Numbered from the stretch's first letter, positions 18,506 through 26,796 are shown. The stretch: 64,000 nucleotides of DNA from Ghiorsea bivora (GCF_000744415.1 NZ_JQLW01000009.1:124001-188000); one strand, 5' to 3'. The notes: a model not told the origin generated them from the sequence alone. Translations and numbers: made by a program.

Positions 18506-18784
18506 TTAGCAGCCACCAGCGATGGCGGGCACGATGGATACTTCATCATTATCCTTAAGCGCCGTATTACGACCGTCTAGAAAACGCACATCTTCGTCAT
18601 TCAAATATACGTTTACGAAACGACGAATTTCACCGTTATCATCACACAAACGTTCTTTCATACCTGGGTGTGCTGCTTCCAAGTTATCAATCAACTCACC
18701 AATCGTTGTGCCTTCAATTTTCACTTCATCTGCACCACCGGTAAGTTTACGTAGTGGGGTTGGGATACGAACTGCTACTGTCAT
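18506..18784 (-). CDS. MoaD/ThiS-family sulfur carrier protein ending GGC
   Basis: A 92-residue ubiquitin-fold protein with a MoaD-like layout: VAVRIPTPLRKLTGGADEV, GTTIGELIDNLEAAHPGMKERL, VNVYLNDEDVRFLDG and the C-terminal SIVPAIAGGC. Carriers of this family need a terminal Gly-Gly to be adenylated by MoeB/ThiF. Here an extra Cys follows, so a peptidase would have to remove it, as reported for some CysO/HcyS/QbsE-type carriers. AGGAG stands 8 bases before the ATG. Position between a ThrC-type enzyme and NIL/cysK/moeB suggests it supplies sulfur for amino-acid synthesis. Confidence 0.85.
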   Translation of the reverse strand: MTVAVRIPTPLRKLTGGADEVKIEGTTIGELIDNLEAAHPGMKERLCDDNGEIRRFVNVYLNDEDVRFLDGRNTALKDNDEVSIVPAIAGGC

Positions 18785-18825
18785 GTTATACTCCTATCAA
18801 AATATTATTAACTTTACTTTAAACC

Positions 18826-18927
18826 TCAGCATGAAGTATTTATTACGAGTGCAAATGCAAGGCGTGCAGTGTGCGTATTTGCACATGAGCACCTTAATTG
18901 CAGCAATCGCTCAAATATACATGCTGA
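18826..18927. repeat. Intercistronic palindromic element, copy 4
   Basis: It lies between thrC (stop 18929) and the carrier gene. The arms tcagcatg...gtattt and the complement of the right end, tcagcatgtatattt, pair. The core holds gcaaggcgtgcagtgtgc, the hairpin GTGTGC/GCACAT also present in copy 2, tgagca, and the box attgcagcaatcg. Confidence 0.6.
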
Positions 18928-18928
18928 C

Positions 18929-20173
18929 TTATTTCACGCCGTCGGCTTCTGCCAATACGTCGAACTCTTTTAAAGATGCACCAATCACGCGTGGTTTCGC
19001 CACTTCATTGATGACTGCTTCCTGTGTCTTCAAACCATTACCCGTAATACAAATTACGATGGACTCATCTTTAGGTAGCTTACCTGATTCAAGCAATTTA
19101 ATGGTACAACCCAAAGTCACACCACCTGCAGTTTCTGCAAAAATACCTTCCGTTTCTGCAAGTAACTTCATCGCATCAATGACTTCTTCATCACTCACGT
19201 CTTCACACCAGCCACCACTTTCTTTAATCACACGGTTGGCATAAAAACCATCTGCTGGATTACCAATCGCCAAAGACTTGGCAATGGTGTCTGCTTTCAC
19301 AGGATGAATCATATCTGTACCATCTTTCACTGACTTAGAAATCGGTGAACAGCCTGTAGCTTGTGCACCATAAACCGCGGTACCATTATCTTCAATCAAA
19401 CCAAGTTTGATAAATTCCTTGATGGATTTATCAATTTTGGTGCAAAGTGAACCGGATGCCATAGGCACAACCACGTGTTTTGGTGCTTTCCAGCCCAATT
19501 GCTCCATGATTTCATAACCCATAGATTTAGAACCTTCCGCATAAAATGGACGCACATTCACATTCACAAATGCCCAACCATATTTACCTGCCACTTCAGA
19601 ACACAAACGATTCACATCATCATATTGACCTTTAATACCAATAATATTGGTGCCGAAAATACCTGCACCCAGCACTTTACCTTGCTCCAAGTCTTCTGGA
19701 ATAAATACATACGACTCCAAACCTGCTGCTGCCGCATTCGCAGCCACAGAACCCGCAAGGTTACCCGTGGATGCACATGCCACAGTTTTAAAACCAAACT
19801 CAACAGCTTTGGATAATGCCACTGCCACCACACGATCTTTAAATGATAATGTTGGATAACAAACCGAGTCATTTTTAATATAAAGCTCTTTCACGCCCAA
19901 AGCTTTGGCAAGACGATCCGCTTTCACCAATGGTGTAAAACCATTGTTTGCGCCCACTTTTGGTTCACCATCAATCGGCAAAAGCTCTTTATAACGCCAC
20001 ATATTTTGTGGACGTGACTCAATCAACTCGCGGGTAAATTTACCCTCAAGCTTTTCATAATCATAAACCACTTCCAATGGACCAAAACAAAACTCACAAA
20101 CGTGGGTCGGTTCAATCGGATATTCTTGACCACACTCGCGGCATTTAAGGGCTCGAACTATACTTTCACTCAA
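18929..20173 (-). CDS. thrC: Threonine synthase-type PLP enzyme under SAM-riboswitch control
   Basis: Threonine synthases convert O-phosphohomoserine to threonine. This 414-residue protein has the N-terminal zinc ribbon (CRECG...CEFCFG), the PLP lysine in PTLSFKDRVVAVALSKA, ACASTGNLAGSVAANAAAAG, QATGCSP and ETAGGVTLGC. The start is put at a TTG (20173) with AGGAG 6 bases upstream, not at the ATG at 20215 that lacks a Shine-Dalgarno and would add 14 residues. Being the first gene after a SAM riboswitch, in front of a sulfur carrier and a NIL gene, it may instead make homocysteine from O-phosphohomoserine. The sequence alone cannot decide. Confidence 0.85.
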   Translation of the reverse strand: MSESIVRALKCRECGQEYPIEPTHVCEFCFGPLEVVYDYEKLEGKFTRELIESRPQNMWRYKELLPIDGEPKVGANNGFTPLVKADRLAKALGVKELYIKNDSVCYPTLSFKDRVVAVALSKAVEFGFKTVACASTGNLAGSVAANAAAAGLESYVFIPEDLEQGKVLGAGIFGTNIIGIKGQYDDVNRLCSEVAGKYGWAFVNVNVRPFYAEGSKSMGYEIMEQLGWKAPKHVVVPMASGSLCTKIDKSIKEFIKLGLIEDNGTAVYGAQATGCSPISKSVKDGTDMIHPVKADTIAKSLAIGNPADGFYANRVIKESGGWCEDVSDEEVIDAMKLLAETEGIFAETAGGVTLGCTIKLLESGKLPKDESIVICITGNGLKTQEAVINEVAKPRVIGASLKEFDVLAEADGVK

Positions 20174-20258
20174 TGTTATCTCCTGTGCAAAAAAGCGTCC
20201 TTCTTTGCGGAACATTATTCTTTCTTTTAATCAAACTTTTTATACGGAATCCGAAAAC

Positions 20259-20286
20259 AAAAAAACCCTCGCGATAAGCGAAGGTT
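20259..20286 (-). terminator. SAM-riboswitch expression-platform terminator
   Basis: On the minus strand AACCTTCGC and GCGAGGGTT pair over 9 bp (one G-U) around TTATC and are followed by seven T residues. It stands between the riboswitch aptamer and thrC, the usual place for a ligand-controlled terminator. Confidence 0.85.
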
Positions 20287-20348
20287 GAAAGAAAACGCAC
20301 GTAGGGTGCAAATAAACTCACAACCCGAACATCATCGCTCCTAGAATG

Positions 20349-20472
20349 TTTATTCATAACCAAACTAGGCAGGCATTGGCACCATTCCTTCTCGCCCTAT
20401 CTCCTAGGATAAAACTTGAGGCGGTTGCCGCAGTATCAACGGGCCTGTAACCCTACACTGCTCTGGATAAAA
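20349..20472 (-). promoter_or_regulatory. SAM riboswitch (S-box / SAM-I clan)
   Basis: Read on the minus strand the segment contains the S-box core in order: TTTATCCAGAGCAG, then AGGGTTACAGGCCCGTTGA, ACTGCGGCAACCGCC, a P3 hairpin (CGCC...GGGCG) and GGTGCCAATGCCTGC, closing with TTATGAATAAA, which pairs with the 5' end as P1. GGCCCG, CGGCAACC and GGTGCCAA are the conserved ligand-binding boxes. A terminator follows, so high S-adenosylmethionine should stop transcription of thrC and the sulfur operon. It could be a SAM-IV-like variant of the same clan. Confidence 0.88.
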
Positions 20473-20495
20473 TCGGATCCAATATGTAACGCCGA

Positions 20496-20523
20496 ATTAT
20501 CGGTAGTATTTTTTAAAACGCAA
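20496..20523 (-). promoter_or_regulatory. Predicted sigma-70 promoter of the sulfur operon
   Basis: On the minus strand TTGCGT (20523-20518) and GATAAT (20501-20496) are 16 bases apart, between the metF stop and the riboswitch. The start would fall about 20 bases before the aptamer. Only a consensus match by eye. Confidence 0.4.
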
Positions 20524-20538
20524 GCAAAAAGATTTGTC

Positions 20539-21411
20539 TTATAAATTTCGGTAAATTGCAAGGCTAGCTTCGGATTTATTCAGCGCATAAATATGTAAAC
20601 CTGCAACATCATTTGCCAATAAGTCTTGGCATTGTTTGGTAGCAATCTCTATACCCATTTCTTTGACCGCACCCAAGTCATCTTTGATGGGGCTCATTTG
20701 TGTATGCACCCAATCAGGGATACTCGCTCCACACATGGCAGAAAAACGTACAATTTGTTCATAGTTGGCAATGGGCATAATGCCCGGGATAATCGGAATA
20801 GTGATACCCAACTTTTCTGCTTGCTCACAAAAACGGTAATAATGGTCATTATCAAAAAAGTATTGGGTAATGGCAGCAATCGCACCTTCATCTTGTTTCA
20901 TTTTAAGGTATTTCAAATCATCTGCCACACCACCCTTAGATTCGGGGTGACCTTCAGGATAAGTGGCAACAGCAATAGAAAAAGCTTGCTGCTCACGTAC
21001 AAACTTCACCAAATCCGTAGCATAAGCAAAACCACCTTGTACTGCCTGAAAGCTATCTTGCCCTTCGGGTGCATCACCACGCAATGCAAGGATATTCTTC
21101 ATCCCCGCTGCTTTGTATTGATTAAGCAATGCAGCCAAGTCAGCCTGCGTTGACCCTACACAAGTTAAATGTGCCATGGGCTCCAAAGTCGTTTCTTTTT
21201 TAATACGTTCCACAATACGAAGCGTGCGATCTTGGGTGGTACCACCTGCCCCATAAGTCACTGAAACAAAAGCGGGGTTTAAGGGTGTTAACTCTTGAAT
21301 ACACTGCCACAGGTTTTGCTCACCTTGATCTGTTTTCGGCGGAAAAAACTCAAACGATATCGATGGTTCACCCGCTTTCTTTTTTGCTGCCAATATATCT
21401 GCTAATAACAT
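20539..21411 (-). CDS. metF: 5,10-methylenetetrahydrofolate reductase
   Basis: FAD enzyme that makes 5-methyltetrahydrofolate, the methyl donor for methionine synthase. The 290-residue protein shows SISFEFFPPKTDQGEQ at the N terminus, PAFVSVTYGAGGTTQDRT, HLTCVGST, LALRGDAP and ITQYFFDNDHYYRF, all typical of MetF at normal length. It lies 7 bases after dcd. The SAM riboswitch is between metF and thrC, so metF itself is not under that riboswitch although both serve methionine synthesis. Confidence 0.95.
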   Translation of the reverse strand: MLLADILAAKKKAGEPSISFEFFPPKTDQGEQNLWQCIQELTPLNPAFVSVTYGAGGTTQDRTLRIVERIKKETTLEPMAHLTCVGSTQADLAALLNQYKAAGMKNILALRGDAPEGQDSFQAVQGGFAYATDLVKFVREQQAFSIAVATYPEGHPESKGGVADDLKYLKMKQDEGAIAAITQYFFDNDHYYRFCEQAEKLGITIPIIPGIMPIANYEQIVRFSAMCGASIPDWVHTQMSPIKDDLGAVKEMGIEIATKQCQDLLANDVAGLHIYALNKSEASLAIYRNL

Positions 21412-21418
21412 GTATCTA

Positions 21419-21988
21419 CTATAACCTTGGTACTGTCACGCCGCGTTGTTTCATGTATTTACCTGCACGGTCTGCATAAGAGGTTTCACATTCTTCATCC
21501 GATTCAAAGAATAAAAATTGCGCCACACCTTCGTTGGCATAAATTTTAGCTGGCAATGTTGTGGTGTTAGAAAACTCTAAAGTCACATGCCCTTCCCACT
21601 CTGGTTCTAAAGGCGTTACATTTACAATAATACCACAACGCGCATACGTTGATTTTCCTAAACAAATGGTCAACACATTGCGCGGAATTTTTAGATATTC
21701 AACGGTGCGCGCAAGGGCAAAAGAATTGGGAGGAATAATGCAAACATCCGACTTGATATCGACAAAACTTTTGTCATCAAAGTTTTTGGGATCAACCGTT
21801 GCCGAATGAATATTGGTAAACACTTTAAACTCATCAGAACAACGCACATCATACCCATACGATGACAAACCATAAGAAATCGCACCTTCACCTTTCGCAT
21901 TCTTCTTGATTTGACCATCCACAAAAGGATCAAGCATACCATGCTCTTGCGCCATTTTACGAATCCATTTGTCTGATTTGATTGCCAT
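21419..21988 (-). CDS. dcd: dCTP deaminase
   Basis: Deaminates dCTP to dUTP for thymidylate synthesis. The 189-residue protein has the dUTPase-like fold with [57 protein letters not shown] (read in pieces) and the C-terminal [12 protein letters not shown], matching bacterial Dcd in length. It is directly upstream of metF on the minus strand. About 200 bases without a gene separate it from the porin gene, and only weak inverted repeats are visible there. Confidence 0.95.
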   Translation of the reverse strand: MAIKSDKWIRKMAQEHGMLDPFVDGQIKKNAKGEGAISYGLSSYGYDVRCSDEFKVFTNIHSATVDPKNFDDKSFVDIKSDVCIIPPNSFALARTVEYLKIPRNVLTICLGKSTYARCGIIVNVTPLEPEWEGHVTLEFSNTTTLPAKIYANEGVAQFLFFESDEECETSYADRAGKYMKQRGVTVPRL

Positions 21989-22192
21989 GCCTTACCTCTA
22001 ATGAACTAAAAACTGACTGCGAAACCTGCTGATTTATTTCGCGTTGTCACTCTCTAATCTATTGAACAGCAGAGGACACAAAGTTTCGCAAAGGAATACA
22101 TTGTAAAAATGTCATGCCGACCAACATGAAGGTATCTAAAATTCCTCAACTTCGTGCAGAATAACAGTCGCTTTGTCCAAGCTATGTCTGAC

Positions 22193-23461
22193 TTAGAACT
22201 TATAATTGGCAATCAAATAAGCAAATGCAGCCGAGTCTTTAGCGCCCGTTCTTTCTTGAACTGCGGCACCTGGATTAAAAACAGCATAGTTGGCAACAAT
22301 CATTAAAGCTTTCATGTTGGCAACTTTATACACAAGCTTCAAATCAATCTCAGTACCCGCATCTGTTTCTGTATAAGCAGCATTGCCTGCATACAACACA
22401 CCAGTACCCGCAACATTCAACCAATCACCTTGCGCTTTATCCAAAGATAAAAAATGCACATTACCGTGCAGTGTAAGGTGTTGCGTAGGTGAAGTTTTCA
22501 CCGATAAACGAATATCTTTCATGTTTGCCCAAGAGAACCTATCCATTTCACCATAATGCGCGTGGTTGGTATGGAAGGGAAACACAAAGTTTTTATGCAT
22601 GGTCACATCTGTATTATCATCACCAGGGCTATAATCATATTCAATACCGAAACGCGTTTTCCATGCATTTATCATATAACCTGCTTTCGCTGCATAGGCA
22701 GATGCACGTTGTGATACACCTGTCACCCAAGTTCCACTTTGAAACACAGCTTCTACTGTTGCATCAACAGCACCCCACACGCCAAACCCACGCGTACCAT
22801 AGGTATTCATATTACGCCCAATACCATCATTATGCTTCCAATTGATAAGGTAGGCATCTGCCCCTGTTTTTTTATTCAAATGATAAGTGCCATATACCCC
22901 CGTTAACACCCGCTTATCCCATGTCACCAAAGATGCACCACGTGGTGAAGTACTGCTTGGTGTCATGGCAACAATATCTGCAGGGCTCACCACAAAAGCA
23001 TCCACCGCAATATCGCCCGATTTATAACCTGCTTTAATACCATCAAACGTACGTGCCACATCTTTCCAACCCAAATGCCCTAATAACCTTTGGTCGCCAT
23101 ACACAAGCTGCTGCCGACCAATACGAACGGAAAATGTACCTGACTCATAACCAAGATAACTTTGCAAAAGGTCAGCTTGAGAGAGCTTTTGCGTGCCCGC
23201 TGCAGTAGTATGCTGTGTGATACTAACTGCTTGCGGTTGTAAATAGACAGAGAAGCCATTGTCAAAATCGCGTTTGGCTTTGATATACAACCTTGTATCC
23301 AACTCCCAAGCGTTATTATCTACTGAAGAATTAAAATCAAAGTTATCAAACGATTGATAACGCTCACGCAAATCAACCGATGTTTGCCATTCTGATGCCC
23401 CAGCTTGCAAACCACCTATCACCAATGAAACCACCATCCATACCACACCCTTTTTCAACAT
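22193..23461 (-). CDS. Alginate-export-type outer-membrane porin
   Basis: A 422-residue protein with a signal peptide (about 1-22, cleaved after GASE-like residues) and alternating beta-strand composition. SVDLRERYQSFDNF, FSVRIGRQQLVYGDQRLLGHLGW and ARTFDGIKAGYKSGDIAVDAFVV fit the Alg_E/alginate export porin family, and the chain ends in an aromatic residue (IANYKF) as outer-membrane barrels do. It is divergent from a formate/nitrite transporter gene, and both have sigma-54-like sites in the shared 259-base gap. A role as nitrate/nitrite or other solute porin is therefore an alternative to polysaccharide export. Confidence 0.78.
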   Translation of the reverse strand: MLKKGVVWMVVSLVIGGLQAGASEWQTSVDLRERYQSFDNFDFNSSVDNNAWELDTRLYIKAKRDFDNGFSVYLQPQAVSITQHTTAAGTQKLSQADLLQSYLGYESGTFSVRIGRQQLVYGDQRLLGHLGWKDVARTFDGIKAGYKSGDIAVDAFVVSPADIVAMTPSSTSPRGASLVTWDKRVLTGVYGTYHLNKKTGADAYLINWKHNDGIGRNMNTYGTRGFGVWGAVDATVEAVFQSGTWVTGVSQRASAYAAKAGYMINAWKTRFGIEYDYSPGDDNTDVTMHKNFVFPFHTNHAHYGEMDRFSWANMKDIRLSVKTSPTQHLTLHGNVHFLSLDKAQGDWLNVAGTGVLYAGNAAYTETDAGTEIDLKLVYKVANMKALMIVANYAVFNPGAAVQERTGAKDSAAFAYLIANYKF

Positions 23462-23502
23462 ATTAACCCTCTACAACGTTTTCTTTATTTTTCGTAGACT
23501 GA

Positions 23503-23517
23503 GCAAGTCGTATTCCG
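23503..23517 (-). promoter_or_regulatory. Sigma-54-like promoter of the porin gene
   Basis: On the minus strand CGGAATACGACTTGCT keeps the invariant GG-N10-GC spacing and the TTGCT of the -12 box, with several -24 mismatches. The predicted start is about 30 bases before the porin ATG. Confidence 0.4.
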
Positions 23518-23645
23518 AATGTTGTTTTGTGCTTTCACTGTGTTCCACAGCATTTCTTCGTGTGACATGCCTAAAATATAGGCTTACATTGATGGATAAA
23601 TAGCCATAATAGAATAAAGGTTGTTGCAGTAACATGCTTTTGCAG

Positions 23646-23661
23646 TGGAATGCCGCTTGCT
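23646..23661 (+). promoter_or_regulatory. Sigma-54 (RpoN) promoter of the nitrite transporter gene
   Basis: TGGAATGCCGCTTGCT matches the consensus TGGCACG-N4-TTGCW at 10 of 12 fixed positions, including GG-N10-GC. The start point would be about 50 bases before the ATG. No clear NtrC site was found by eye. Confidence 0.65.
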
Positions 23662-23720
23662 ATACCCCTAACAAACAGAATACGGCAAAACAGCCGTTAC
23701 CTAACAAAGGGGAATAAAAC

Positions 23721-24530
23721 ATGTCTTATTTAGAACCATCCGAATTTGTCACCAAAATGGTAGATGCAGGGGAATCCAAAATATTTATGTCTGCCAAGGA
23801 TACACTTATCCGTGCATTTATGGCGGGTGCAATGTTGGCATTGGCAGCCATATTTGCCATCACCGTTGCCATGAAAACGGGCTCACCACTATTGGGTGCG
23901 GTATTGTTTCCCGTTGGTTTTATTATGCTTTATTTGATGAAATTTGATTTATTAACAGGTGTTTTTACATTAGTACCCCTAGCCCTTCTCGATAAAAGAC
24001 CTGGGGTTGACGTAAAACAAGTCTTGCGTAACTGGGGTTTGGTTTTCCTTGGTAACTTGGGCGGTGCATTGATGGTGGCTTTTGCCATGGCATTTATTTT
24101 GACTTACGGCTTTGATACTGATGGTGGTGCAATCGCTGCAAAAGTGGGACATATCGGTGAAGCAAGAACCTTGGGCTACAAATCACACGGTATTGGCGGT
24201 TGGTTTACTATTTTCTTCCGCGGTATGATGTGTAACTGGATGGTATCTATGGGTGTGGTTGGTGCCATGATTTCTACATCTGCAACAGGTAAAATGTTAG
24301 CCATGTGGATGCCTATCATGCTGTTTTTCTTTATGGGTTTTGAGCACTCCATCGTGAATATGTTCTTGTTCCCATTCTCTATGATTATGGGTGGTGATTT
24401 TACATTGGCTGACTACTTGATTTGGAACGAACTTCCAACTGTGTTGGGTAATATCGTTGGTGGTTTTGTATTGGTTGGTTTGCCACTGTATTACACCCAC
24501 GTTAAAACTTCTCCACAGCGTAACGCTTAA
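23721..24530 (+). CDS. Formate/nitrite transporter family channel (NirC-like)
   Basis: A 269-residue inner-membrane protein with six hydrophobic segments typical of the FNT family: GAMLALAAIFAITVA, LLTGVFTLVPLALLDKRPG, NWGLVFLGNLGGALMVAFA, RGMMCNWMVSMGVVGA and GFEHSIVNMFLFPFSMIMG, then NELPTVLGNIVGGFVLVGLPLYY (in pieces). Family members pass formate, nitrite or hydrosulfide. A strong sigma-54 promoter and a following kinase/phosphatase gene, a pair often seen beside nitrate/nitrite assimilation genes, favour nitrite. A good Shine-Dalgarno (AAAGGGGAA) precedes the ATG, and a terminator follows. Confidence 0.9.
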   Translation: MSYLEPSEFVTKMVDAGESKIFMSAKDTLIRAFMAGAMLALAAIFAITVAMKTGSPLLGAVLFPVGFIMLYLMKFDLLTGVFTLVPLALLDKRPGVDVKQVLRNWGLVFLGNLGGALMVAFAMAFILTYGFDTDGGAIAAKVGHIGEARTLGYKSHGIGGWFTIFFRGMMCNWMVSMGVVGAMISTSATGKMLAMWMPIMLFFFMGFEHSIVNMFLFPFSMIMGGDFTLADYLIWNELPTVLGNIVGGFVLVGLPLYYTHVKTSPQRNA

Positions 24531-24540
24531 CAATTGTTTG

Positions 24541-24577
24541 AAAGCATCCTTGCTATTGTAGCAGGGGTGCTTTTATC
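24541..24577 (+). terminator. Intrinsic terminator after the nitrite transporter
   Basis: AAAGCATCCTTGC and GCAGGGGTGCTTT form a 13-bp stem (two G-U pairs) with loop tattgta, followed by TTTTATC. It lies 10 bases after the stop and just before the next gene's ATG. Confidence 0.75.
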
Positions 24578-24585
24578 ATAAGCCC

Positions 24586-26307
24586 ATGAAACAACTTCAA
24601 GTCTCGATAGGTCAACATTCTGATAAAGGTAAAAAACCTATCAACCAAGACTTTCACGGTGCTTATATCCCCAAAGAACCCCAACTAACAACCAAAGGCA
24701 TTGCCATTGCTTTGGCAGATGGCATCAGTAGCAGCGATGTGAGCCAAATTGCCAGCGAATCTGCAGTGACTGGTTTTTTAGACGATTATTATTGCACTTC
24801 CGATGCATGGTCGGTGCATAAATCGGCGCAACAAGTGATTCTAGCCATGAATTCATGGTTGCATGCACAAACCAAACAAAGCCGTTACTGTTATGAAGCC
24901 AAAGATAGAGGTTATGTTTGCACCTTTAGTGCTTTAATTCTTAAATCCACCACTGCTTATTTATTTCATGTCGGCGACACTCGCATTTATCATCTACACA
25001 ATGATTCTTTAGAACAATTAACCCAAGACCATCGCGTGCCTGTATCCCAAGGTAAAAGTTATTTAAGCCGCGCTTTAGGCATTGATTTACATCTTGATAT
25101 CGACCACCAAAGTGTGCCACTAGCTGAAAATGATATTTTCATCTTAGCCACCGACGGTATTTATGAATTTGTTAGCAACGCTTTCATGACCAAAACCATT
25201 GAAGAACACAGTACCGACTTAGATAAGGCAGCCGAAGTCATTTTAAACCATGCTTTGACACAAGGCAGTGATGATAATTTAACCATTCAAATTGTTCGCA
25301 TTGATATGCTACCCCTACAAGATGCCAAGGAAGTGTATCAGCAGCTCACAGCTCTCCCCTTCCCTCCTGAATTAGAAGCCCGAACGGTATTTGATGGTTA
25401 TGAAGTGGTGCGTAAAATTCATGCTAGCAGCCGAAGCCATGTTTACCTTGTTAAAGATGTTGAGACAGGCGAACCCGTGATTATCAAAACACCGTCTATC
25501 GACCTCAGGGGTGATGCTGCATACTTAGAACGCTTTTTGATGGAAGAATGGATTGCAAGGCGAATCAACAACCCTCATGTGCTCAAGCCTTGCCCACAAA
25601 ACAGAGCCCATAATTATTTATACGTCGCCACGGAATTTATTGATGGTCAGACCCTCACCCAATGGATGATTGATAACCCCAACCCAGACATGGAAGCCGT
25701 GCGTGGTATTATGGAACAAATCGCCAAAGGTTTGCAGGCCTTTCATAGGCTGGAAATGTTGCATCAAGATTTAAGGCCTGAAAATATCATGATAGATAAA
25801 ACGGGCACAGTGAAAATCATCGATTTTGGTGCAACTCACGTGGCTGGCATTTTAGAAATAACCAACCCCATTCTACAACAACATGTGCTCGGCACAGCCC
25901 AATATACAGCACCCGAATATTTCCTTGGTGAGCCTGGAACCCCACGCTCGGATATGTATTCATTGGCAGTGATTACTTATCAAATGCTTTCAGGGCGTTT
26001 CCCCTACGGCACAGAAGTTGCCAAGTCGCGCACCAAAAATGCACAGAAGAAATTGGTTTATCAATCGGTATTGGATGATGACAGGGAAATCCCTATGTGG
26101 GTAGATGAAGCCATTCGTAAAGCTGTGCACCCAGACCCATATCAACGCTACGATGAAATCACGGAGTTTGTGTTTGACCTACGTCACCCCAACCAGAAGT
26201 TTCTCAACAAAACCCGCCCGCCTTTGATTGAGCGAAGCCCTGTTCTTTTTTGGAAATCGGTTTCCTTGGTTTTGGCTTTGATTATTGTGTTTCTTCTTGC
26301 TCGCTAG
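24586..26307 (+). CDS. Bifunctional PP2C phosphatase / Ser-Thr protein kinase, membrane anchored
   Basis: The 573-residue protein joins a PP2C-type phosphatase (about 1-245: metal-binding NQDF, ALADGISSSDVS, VGDTRIYHL, ATDGIYEFV, DDNLTIQIV) to a Hanks-type kinase (about 270-530: HQDLRPENIM catalytic loop, DFGATH metal site, GTAQYTAPEYFLGE activation segment). A single C-terminal membrane helix (SVSLVLALIIVFLL) ends the chain. The fusion is known in proteobacteria near nitrate/nitrite genes. Here it follows a NirC-like gene but a terminator lies between, so it may have its own control. Its substrates are unknown. Confidence 0.88.
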   Translation: MKQLQVSIGQHSDKGKKPINQDFHGAYIPKEPQLTTKGIAIALADGISSSDVSQIASESAVTGFLDDYYCTSDAWSVHKSAQQVILAMNSWLHAQTKQSRYCYEAKDRGYVCTFSALILKSTTAYLFHVGDTRIYHLHNDSLEQLTQDHRVPVSQGKSYLSRALGIDLHLDIDHQSVPLAENDIFILATDGIYEFVSNAFMTKTIEEHSTDLDKAAEVILNHALTQGSDDNLTIQIVRIDMLPLQDAKEVYQQLTALPFPPELEARTVFDGYEVVRKIHASSRSHVYLVKDVETGEPVIIKTPSIDLRGDAAYLERFLMEEWIARRINNPHVLKPCPQNRAHNYLYVATEFIDGQTLTQWMIDNPNPDMEAVRGIMEQIAKGLQAFHRLEMLHQDLRPENIMIDKTGTVKIIDFGATHVAGILEITNPILQQHVLGTAQYTAPEYFLGEPGTPRSDMYSLAVITYQMLSGRFPYGTEVAKSRTKNAQKKLVYQSVLDDDREIPMWVDEAIRKAVHPDPYQRYDEITEFVFDLRHPNQKFLNKTRPPLIERSPVLFWKSVSLVLALIIVFLLAR

Positions 26308-26471
26308 CTTTACTTGTCATTTCGACGGCAGTGAAACGAAATGGAGAAATCTACCATTTCATCACCTAAAGAAACAGATGCCCCCTCATGAGCTTTAAAT
26401 ATATTAATTTGTGACTTCATGAATAGATTTGATAGGTTGCATTTTTTGCTTCATAGCAGCCAAGGATACCC

Positions 26472-26795
26472 ATGAAAAAAACATTTAACTTAACCCATCC
26501 AAAAACCAAATATGCAAGGCTTATTGATGCTGTGCGCAGTGACATTAAACGTTATATCAAACGTGAGCGTAAAAAGGCGCTGCCTGAAGGGTTTGATACA
26601 TGGGACTTTGATTGTAAATTTGGCGCAAATGCCGATGAAGCCAAGGTGTTGGACGTAACAGAGCTTTCCAAAGCCATCAATGATGCTGAAGCCCAAGGTT
26701 TGGCATCCTTTTATATTGAAATCCTAGCCAAAGCAGGACATAGACCACCCAAACCAGTGCGTGAAGAAATAGAAGACGCAGAGCATGAAACATAA
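26472..26795 (+). CDS. DUF6172 family protein
   Basis: A 107-residue soluble protein, basic in the first half and acidic at the end: MKKTFNLTHPKTKYARLIDA, VRSDIKRYIKRERKKALPEG and WDFDCKFGANADEAKVL, ending in GHRPPKPVREEIEDAEHET. This pattern is found in a widespread proteobacterial family of unknown function (DUF6172). It stands alone: about 165 bases without a gene precede it, and a 28-codon ORF running into a MITE-like repeat follows 1 base after its stop. Confidence 0.75.
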   Translation: MKKTFNLTHPKTKYARLIDAVRSDIKRYIKRERKKALPEGFDTWDFDCKFGANADEAKVLDVTELSKAINDAEAQGLASFYIEILAKAGHRPPKPVREEIEDAEHET

Positions 26796-26796
26796 G

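Noticed and set aside
20166-20363. Small minus-strand ORF overlapping the SAM riboswitch leader
   Set aside because: It runs through the expression-platform terminator and has no ribosome site; the riboswitch explains the region.
21989-22192. Inverted words (tgcgaaac, ctgctg) in the gap between dcd and the porin gene
   Set aside because: Matches are short and interrupted; no stable terminator or repeat family could be supported.
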